From positions 1-58,129 of the forward strand of contig JABURQ010000042.1 of assembly GCA_014762625.1 (NCBI GenBank): DNA of 58,129 nt, given 5' to 3'. Shown here piece after piece: positions 53,264-58,129 of the stretch (position 1 is its first letter; each line of letters starts with the position of its first letter). The position numbers and the translations under genes were made by a program. The stretch comes from Planctomycetaceae bacterium (GTDB lineage: Bacteria > Planctomycetota > Planctomycetia > Planctomycetales > Planctomycetaceae). Under the pieces are notes generated by a model. It was not told the origin of the DNA. It was given only the letters and a program-made list of their open reading frames with translations, and searched no databases.

Positions 53264-54418
53264 TCACCCGACCCACAAGCGTTCGCTCAGTTGAGCATCC
53301 GAACGACTCATCTCCGAGAGCACCAGCGCCAACGTCAGTACGGCATCGGTCTCGAACAAGGCATCGTCATCCGTCATCCCCAAAGAGGACTGACTCAAAA
53401 ACGGTTCGATAGCCGACCCTTCTTGTAACCAGGTCCGCCATTGTTCCAGAGGAACCAACTGCCCTTCGTCGTTCACGAGCGCACAGCGGCGTCCATCCGC
53501 TTCGACCAGAATTCCGAGATGCAACGCTCGCGAGGTCACCAGATCGCCCAACTTGATCACATCGCTGTCCTCCGACGAGGTCAGATCACGTTTGCGATGC
53601 GGTAACGGCAAAAGATCGAGAGAACAGGGGAGCGGCTCAAACAAACGTGTCACCATCTCATTGACTCGTCTGAGAGACGACGCAAAACCGATACGTAACG
53701 GACGGAGAGCGTGAAACAATCCGGACAACGCCCCTTCGTACTCGGCTTGCACGTCCCAGGTGCGATAACTGCCGTTCGCCTGAGGCAGTCGAAACGTCGG
53801 CAGCGTTTTCGCCGTCTCGATTTGAATGAGTGAATCGCGATCCTGAATCGCTGTTCCTGCGGACGTCAGGAAATCAAACCCGATCCACGAAGGATCTTCT
53901 CCGGCTCCCGTCACCAGTAATCCTCCCGCCGCCGATAATTGCCGAATCGCGTACGACACCTCGGTCGCCACCGTCAGCCCCAAATCGACAATCGTCACTC
54001 CAGTCGCTCGCAAGGCATTCACCACGCCGATCATCAAATCGGGAGCCGAGGGATGTTCCTGATAGCCGACGATGATCGTCGGCTGCCCGGTGGGTCGTGG
54101 AGAAAACGCTCCTTGCATCAATAAGATCACGTAGGCATTCGTCAACGCGGCAGCATGAAAACGATTGATCTCATTCAGATAAACGCCCCGCAAACCCGCC
54201 TCGGTGACGAGCGTCTCTCGCGTGACCGCCTTTCGGACGTCGAGCTGAACGGTTTCGGGAGGCAGATGTCCTGTGTGATGGCGGAGAGCGCAGGTTCGGC
54301 ATTTCGGATAGAAAGCCGCTAGGCGTGCGTAATGGATCGCGGGGGAGATCGGGTGCGATTCTCCCGGACAAAAATAGAACGCGGGAGCGCTGTCGGGTTT
54401 TGTCGTTTGATCCGCCAC
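53264..54418 (-). CDS. Phosphohexomutase-like protein lacking catalytic residues
   Basis: A 384-residue protein whose core resembles the first domains of phosphohexomutases: GLRGVYLNEINRFHAAALTNAYVILL matches the GLRGIIGDG entry of GlmM (24919-26265), and VGYQEHPSAPDLMIGVVNALRATG the next. The catalytic loop TASHNP is replaced by TGAGEDPSWIGFDF, so the phosphorylated serine is gone, and the metal-binding DPDADR appears as VEADGRRCAL. No C-terminal phosphate-binding RASNTEP block is seen. It also has a CRTC pair (YPKCRTCALRHH) near the start. Probably regulatory or structural. GTG at 54418 chosen, since longer frames overlap holA. Confidence 0.75.
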   Translation of the reverse strand: MADQTTKPDSAPAFYFCPGESHPISPAIHYARLAAFYPKCRTCALRHHTGHLPPETVQLDVRKAVTRETLVTEAGLRGVYLNEINRFHAAALTNAYVILLMQGAFSPRPTGQPTIIVGYQEHPSAPDLMIGVVNALRATGVTIVDLGLTVATEVSYAIRQLSAAGGLLVTGAGEDPSWIGFDFLTSAGTAIQDRDSLIQIETAKTLPTFRLPQANGSYRTWDVQAEYEGALSGLFHALRPLRIGFASSLRRVNEMVTRLFEPLPCSLDLLPLPHRKRDLTSSEDSDVIKLGDLVTSRALHLGILVEADGRRCALVNDEGQLVPLEQWRTWLQEGSAIEPFLSQSSLGMTDDDALFETDAVLTLALVLSEMSRSDAQLSERLWVG

Positions 54419-54504
54419 AACGGACTCGCAATCTGGAGCGAAGAGGGGTTTAATGGACGAGAACTGTAGGAGATGCCACCCCGGACGGTCAAGAAGGATT
54501 CCCC

Positions 54505-55524
54505 GTGACCACACACGCCAGCCGCTTTCTCGCCAAACCGGATGAATTCGCCACCGGTCCGCTGGTGGCGCTGACGGGATCGCAACGTTTTCTCAAACGC
54601 GCTTCGCTCAAAACGCTAGCAGAACTGGTACTGGGAGACGAAGATTCCGAACCGACCGTCTTCGCCGGAAAAGACGCCGTTTTGAGCGACGTGCTCGACG
54701 AACTGTCGATGATTTCCATGTTCGGCGATCAACGTCTGGTGATCGTGGAAGACGCGGACGAATTCGTCAAAAACTACCGCAAACCGCTCGAACAGTATCT
54801 CGAAAAACCGGCTAAAAAATCGGTCCTGGTCCTCGACGTCAAAACCTGGAATAAGAGTACAAAGCTCGCGAAAGCCGTGCTCAAAGTCGGCCTGACGATT
54901 GCCTGCGAAGATCTGAAAGGTCGAGAACTCCATACCTGGATGTCCCAACTCACCAAAGACAAGTTTGGAAAGCAGATCGCGCGCGACGCCGCGGCACTGA
55001 TCGAAGAACTGGTCGGCAATAATCTGGGTCTCATCGAACAGGAACTCAGCAAACTCTCCAGCTACATCGGCGAACGCAACCAGATTGAGCAGGAGGATGT
55101 CCGCGCGCTGGTAGGTGGCTGGAAGGTCGAAACGACTTGGAAAATGATCGACGCTCTCAGAGACGGTCAATTGGGAGAATCGCTCGAACTGCTCGACAAT
55201 CTCCTCAATGCCGGCGAGCATCCGCTCAAAATTCTGGGCGGGATTAACTTTGTGTATCGAAAGTATGTGCTGGCCGCGGAATGGGCTCGCCAGGGTACAC
55301 CGCTGGGAGAGTCCTTGCGAAATGCCAAAGTTTTTCCGCAAGCCATCGATCCTTCGGGACGCTATTTGCGACGTGTCGGTCGCCCCAACGCCGAAAAATT
55401 CCTGACCCGCTTGATGGCCGCGGACGGCGATTTGAAAGGCCGCTCCACCATGCCGGACCGCATGCGTATGGAGCGTTTGCTGGTCGAACTGAGCGGCCTG
55501 ATTTCCGCAGACGCCCTGGTTTGA
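54505..55524 (+). CDS. holA: DNA polymerase III delta subunit
   Basis: A 339-residue clamp-loader subunit. ALTGSQRFLKR matches the N-terminal region near the (degenerate) P-loop, FGDQRLVIVEDADEF follows, and the helical C-terminal collar domain with LLNAGEHPLKILGGINFVYRKY is characteristic. It starts at GTG (54505) after TTCCCC, diverging from the phosphohexomutase-like gene. Length normal. Confidence 0.92.
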   Translation: MTTHASRFLAKPDEFATGPLVALTGSQRFLKRASLKTLAELVLGDEDSEPTVFAGKDAVLSDVLDELSMISMFGDQRLVIVEDADEFVKNYRKPLEQYLEKPAKKSVLVLDVKTWNKSTKLAKAVLKVGLTIACEDLKGRELHTWMSQLTKDKFGKQIARDAAALIEELVGNNLGLIEQELSKLSSYIGERNQIEQEDVRALVGGWKVETTWKMIDALRDGQLGESLELLDNLLNAGEHPLKILGGINFVYRKYVLAAEWARQGTPLGESLRNAKVFPQAIDPSGRYLRRVGRPNAEKFLTRLMAADGDLKGRSTMPDRMRMERLLVELSGLISADALV

Positions 55525-55719
55525 AAAATTCTGCGCAAAATCGTATTGCCCCTCCAGGGGGACCGGATTATAAATAATCATCGAGGTCGTGACGTGGGCG
55601 CTGGGCCTGAAAGTGTCACGAATCCGATCTCGAGACCTGAATCCGTTTCTGTTTGTCCCGGTCGTGCTCCCCGGAATAGACAGTTAACAGAAGCGGATAA
55701 TTGGGGAGCAAGACACGTG

Positions 55720-56169
55720 ATGAGGTCTTCCACTCTGATGACTGAATTACGCTCCTTGGACGAATGCGTCCAAAGTGTGCATCACGAAGCAGTTCGTGAA
55801 GCGGAAAAGCACAAGTGGATCGAAAGCCAGAAGCGCGGTTACGATGTCGGTGAATCCGCGCTCGCCGAATGGTGTCACCATCATTGGGCCGACTTCTACC
55901 ACCAACGCTATATGCAACATCTGGACGGCGAGATCTGCTGGAAAGAATTTCCTCGCCAGAAGTTCGGCCTCCTGAAGAGAAATCCGATCGACGATCGACG
56001 TACTCTGGAGCGGTTCGCTTCCTTAATGATCCGCCACGGCGGCTGCGAGAATCTTTCGATCATCAATTCGGAACTCGACCGCTCCTCCCGCGTCTCGGAA
56101 CGGATGATGAAGCTGCTGGAAATCATCGATATCAACAACGACCGTCTGTCGCCGCCGTTTACTTGGTAG
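55720..56169 (+). CDS. Conserved hypothetical protein, 149 residues
   Basis: Begins MRSSTLMTELRSLDECVQSV; the middle has KHKWIESQKRGYDVGESALA and EWCHHHWADFYHQRYMQHLD, rich in aromatic residues and histidine, typical of a small helical protein repeated in planctomycete genomes. GGGGAG lies nine to fourteen bases before the ATG. No membrane segment. Function unknown. Confidence 0.75.
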   Translation: MRSSTLMTELRSLDECVQSVHHEAVREAEKHKWIESQKRGYDVGESALAEWCHHHWADFYHQRYMQHLDGEICWKEFPRQKFGLLKRNPIDDRRTLERFASLMIRHGGCENLSIINSELDRSSRVSERMMKLLEIIDINNDRLSPPFTW

Positions 56170-56254
56170 AACCACACAGCCGGTTCGCTTCTGCGTCATG
56201 TCTCCAACCGGGTCCGGTCTCTTTCCGTCGCTATCTCGACGATCATGTTCTTGC

Positions 56255-56297
56255 AAAAAAAGAGGGCGACTTGCCGAGAAAGTCGACGAGCCGCCCT
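56255..56297 (-). terminator. Rho-independent terminator of DUF1559 copy 3
   Basis: On the minus strand AGGGCG...CGCCCT (56292-56297 with 56263-56268, extended by an inner CT/AG after one mismatch) is followed by C and seven T residues (56255-56261). It lies 24 bases beyond the stop codon. Confidence 0.8.
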
Positions 56298-56320
56298 GGA
56301 ATGATTGACATAACTCAACA

Positions 56321-57223
56321 TCAGAACCCGGAAATCACTTCTCCGCCTTTCGGCGTGCTGAGAGCTCTCCAGGTATTGAGGTCAATATTCTCGGAGATAA
56401 ACCGCACCGAACCGTCCATCAGCAAAGTCTGCACTCCTCCCACGTGACGGCTGCGCGAAGCAAACATCGTCGGGTTGGCTGACGTCGAAGCGGCACAGGG
56501 AAGATTCAATATAGGATCGTTATTGCAGTAGTACGATGTATAAATCCGGTCGGGAAGCGCCGAGTTCGGCGTTAGATAAGTGGTGAACTGACTGGCGTCC
56601 CCCCACCAGCTGAAGCCTCTCAAATCACGCCCTTGTCCCTGCAAGACTTCCGCCATAAGTAACGTGTTCGATGTTCCATCGACGGCGTCTCGCATGGCGT
56701 AACACCGTGATCGACCGAAGGGAGCCCCCAGAAATTTCACGCCGTTGACGGTACCCTGTCCGTAACTGGTGTTCCCAAAATTGACCACATAATTGTGGCT
56801 GGTAATTCGACTGATCGGAGCATTCTCCAGATCGCTGGGACAACTCAACACATTGAACCGCTTGCGGGTCACCTGCAGGTTGACTCCCGACCCGTAGCGT
56901 GGCCCCGTGGAATCATTTCCGCCGGAATTTTCATAAATCTGGTAGACCGCAGCCTGTTCGATATAGGGCAGAATTGCGACCTGCCACGTCCCCCAACAGC
57001 AGGAATAAGCCCCGCGAGGGAATTTGGTATAGACATCGTGGTAATTGTGCATCGCCAGCCCCAACTGCTTCAAATTGTTTTTGCAGGAACTGCGACGGGC
57101 GGCTTCACGTGCTTGTTGCACGGCGGGTAACAGCAACGCGACCAGAACCGCAATGATCGCGATCACGACCAACAGTTCGATCAAGGTAAATCCACGCAAC
57201 GATCGGGAGTTTCTTCTCAACAT
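56321..57223 (-). CDS. DUF1559 protein with type IV pilin-like N-terminus (copy 3)
   Basis: A 300-residue DUF1559 protein beginning [18 protein letters not shown] and ending with the family signature ([16 protein letters not shown]). The pilin-like block is identical to the other two copies. It lies 46 bases downstream of a lipoprotein gene on the same strand, a pairing that recurs in planctomycetes, and ends in a clear terminator. Exported or envelope-bound; function not known. Confidence 0.93.
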   Translation of the reverse strand: MLRRNSRSLRGFTLIELLVVIAIIAVLVALLLPAVQQAREAARRSSCKNNLKQLGLAMHNYHDVYTKFPRGAYSCCWGTWQVAILPYIEQAAVYQIYENSGGNDSTGPRYGSGVNLQVTRKRFNVLSCPSDLENAPISRITSHNYVVNFGNTSYGQGTVNGVKFLGAPFGRSRCYAMRDAVDGTSNTLLMAEVLQGQGRDLRGFSWWGDASQFTTYLTPNSALPDRIYTSYYCNNDPILNLPCAASTSANPTMFASRSRHVGGVQTLLMDGSVRFISENIDLNTWRALSTPKGGEVISGF

Positions 57224-57269
57224 AGTCTTCTCCTCAACAAAGTCTCAAAAAACAGAAATACAAAAAGAA

Positions 57270-57674
57270 CTATTCAATGTTCAGAGTGAACACATTCTCG
57301 GCTCCGGCCTCGACTGTGAACTTAACATCACTCTCGGTGTTATATTTCGGCGGAATTATTTCTTCCGCGACATTGTTCGATTCACCCGGCATCGCAACCG
57401 GCTCTGCATCCGGGTTGTAGGCACTGATGCGCACTAAGTACTCACCCGGCGGCAATCCTTTCTCCTCGGGAATTGAGAACTTCCCTTCTTGAATCACGGC
57501 TCCCGAGGAAGTCCCCTCGCCGACCGGCGAAAACTCGATCGTCCCTTCGGGAATGGGGGAACCTTCAAATTGAATTTCCCCCGTCACAGCCTGCCGATTC
57601 AAGGAATCGGAGCTACCACAACCGACGAAGAACAGACAAACACCAAACACGAGTACAGAAGCAATTTTTTTCAT
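57270..57674 (-). CDS. Lipoprotein with carboxypeptidase-regulatory-like domain
   Basis: A 134-residue protein. Signal peptide MKKIASVLVFGVCLFFVGCG with lipobox FVGC, so it should be lipid-anchored. The rest is a beta-sandwich pattern of the carboxypeptidase-regulatory/transthyretin-like type: VTGEIQFEGSPIPEGTIEF and PPGEYLVRISAYNP. Such lipoproteins are commonly found next to DUF1559 genes in planctomycetes, as here. Confidence 0.85.
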   Translation of the reverse strand: MKKIASVLVFGVCLFFVGCGSSDSLNRQAVTGEIQFEGSPIPEGTIEFSPVGEGTSSGAVIQEGKFSIPEEKGLPPGEYLVRISAYNPDAEPVAMPGESNNVAEEIIPPKYNTESDVKFTVEAGAENVFTLNIE

Positions 57675-57985
57675 AAGGGGATCAACTCAGATTTCGATAC
57701 AGTAATGACAAAATACACAGACAAGAAGCAGCAAACCCTATTCCAGAATTTCGAATCCAGAGCGTTTGCGCTTTGACACGCATACAGTTAATTCTCCCAC
57801 GCGATCCGAAGCAATCGAATTCCATCTCCTCTCCGGTAAGAAGGTAAAATTAGATGTTTACCGATGATCTTCCTTCAATCATCCGAGCCCTTAGCGACGC
57901 AACTTATCTTTCGCGCTTGTGGGACATTCGAATCCGCCCTATCCTGACCGCATTCCCGCAGCAACCTCTCTAAGAACCAGCCATC
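57675..57985. other. Intergenic region between lipoprotein and murJ
   Basis: About 310 bases between divergent genes; a TTGACA at 57773-57778 has no matching -10 at the right distance. Nothing else recognised. Confidence 0.4.
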
Positions 57986-58129
57986 GTGGAACAGGACGCC
58001 GCCTCTTCAAACCAAACGACCCCCGAGACTCCCTCCTCGGTCCATCGTTTTGCCGGCCTGCGTCTCGTCTCACTCCTCACGCTTTGCAGCCGCGTACTCG
58101 GTCTGGTTCGCGACATGCTGATGGCGAGC
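57986..58129 (+). CDS. murJ: Lipid II flippase MurJ, N-terminal fragment
   Basis: The first 48 codons from GTG at 57986 to the window end. After a hydrophilic leader of about 20 residues, LRLVSLLTLCSRVLGLVRD followed by MLMA is the typical first helix of MurJ/MviN (TLxSRVLGLVRD). MurJ flips lipid II for peptidoglycan. The rest is outside the window. Confidence 0.85.
   Translation, partial: MEQDAASSNQTTPETPSSVHRFAGLRLVSLLTLCSRVLGLVRDMLMAS

Overview
The window looks like a chromosomal segment of a planctomycete (order Planctomycetales). Three DUF1559 proteins with type IV pilin-like N-termini, two DUF1501 proteins (one paired with a DUF1549/DUF1553 protein carrying EF-hands) and several lipoproteins and phosphohexomutase relatives of a planctomycete kind support this. 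Base composition is moderately GC-rich, genes face both ways and most sit singly or in short operons. No rRNA, tRNA, prophage, intact insertion sequence or CRISPR array was seen. About 49 genes are supported, two of them cut by the window ends (lysC at the left, murJ at the right).

Layout. 1-9.6 kb: aspartate kinase, a glutamine-amidotransferase-fold protein that lacks its nucleophile, tsaE, a DUF1559 gene, a His-rich secreted protein with a palindrome upstream, DUF1501, an MDR dehydrogenase, a BON protein, a lipoprotein, a 48-residue membrane protein and a TauE permease. 9.6-12.5 kb: a gene-poor island of short dispersed repeats around nadD and a GxxExxY protein. 12.5-19.6 kb: priA, a MoeA-PBP fusion, a second moeA broken by two in-frame stops, and DUF1559. 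19.6-26.3 kb: nadA, a YjhG/YagF-type dehydratase, a diheme cytochrome c and a phosphohexomutase (glmM). 26.3-31.8 kb: nrdJ with a readable promoter and leader, then small genes. 31.9-41.0 kb: a large secreted protein that appears to start at AUU, then a tightly packed polyphosphate operon (ROK kinase, Ppx/GppA, PPK1, SixA, PPK2) followed by a radical SAM gene. 41-49.5 kb: anti-sigma-like protein, Crp/Fnr regulator, nnrE, SDR, the DUF1501 and DUF1549/1553 pair, and GntP. 50-58 kb: an ABC exporter pair, DUF454, a catalytically dead phosphohexomutase homologue, holA, a hypothetical, DUF1559, a lipoprotein and murJ.

The least expected content is in the repeats. Two 161-bp MITE-like elements with near-identical sequence and TA flanks sit exactly at the 3' ends of nrdJ and nnrE. 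Two 111-bp inverted-repeat elements have a GTAG foot and hairpin stems that covary, as in REP doublets (BIMEs). A set of low-complexity phrase-like repeats recurs in several intergenic islands and surrounds the GxxExxY gene. One REP-like repeat is translated as part of the cytochrome c N-terminus. All assignments come from reading the sequence and remembered family motifs; no database search was run.
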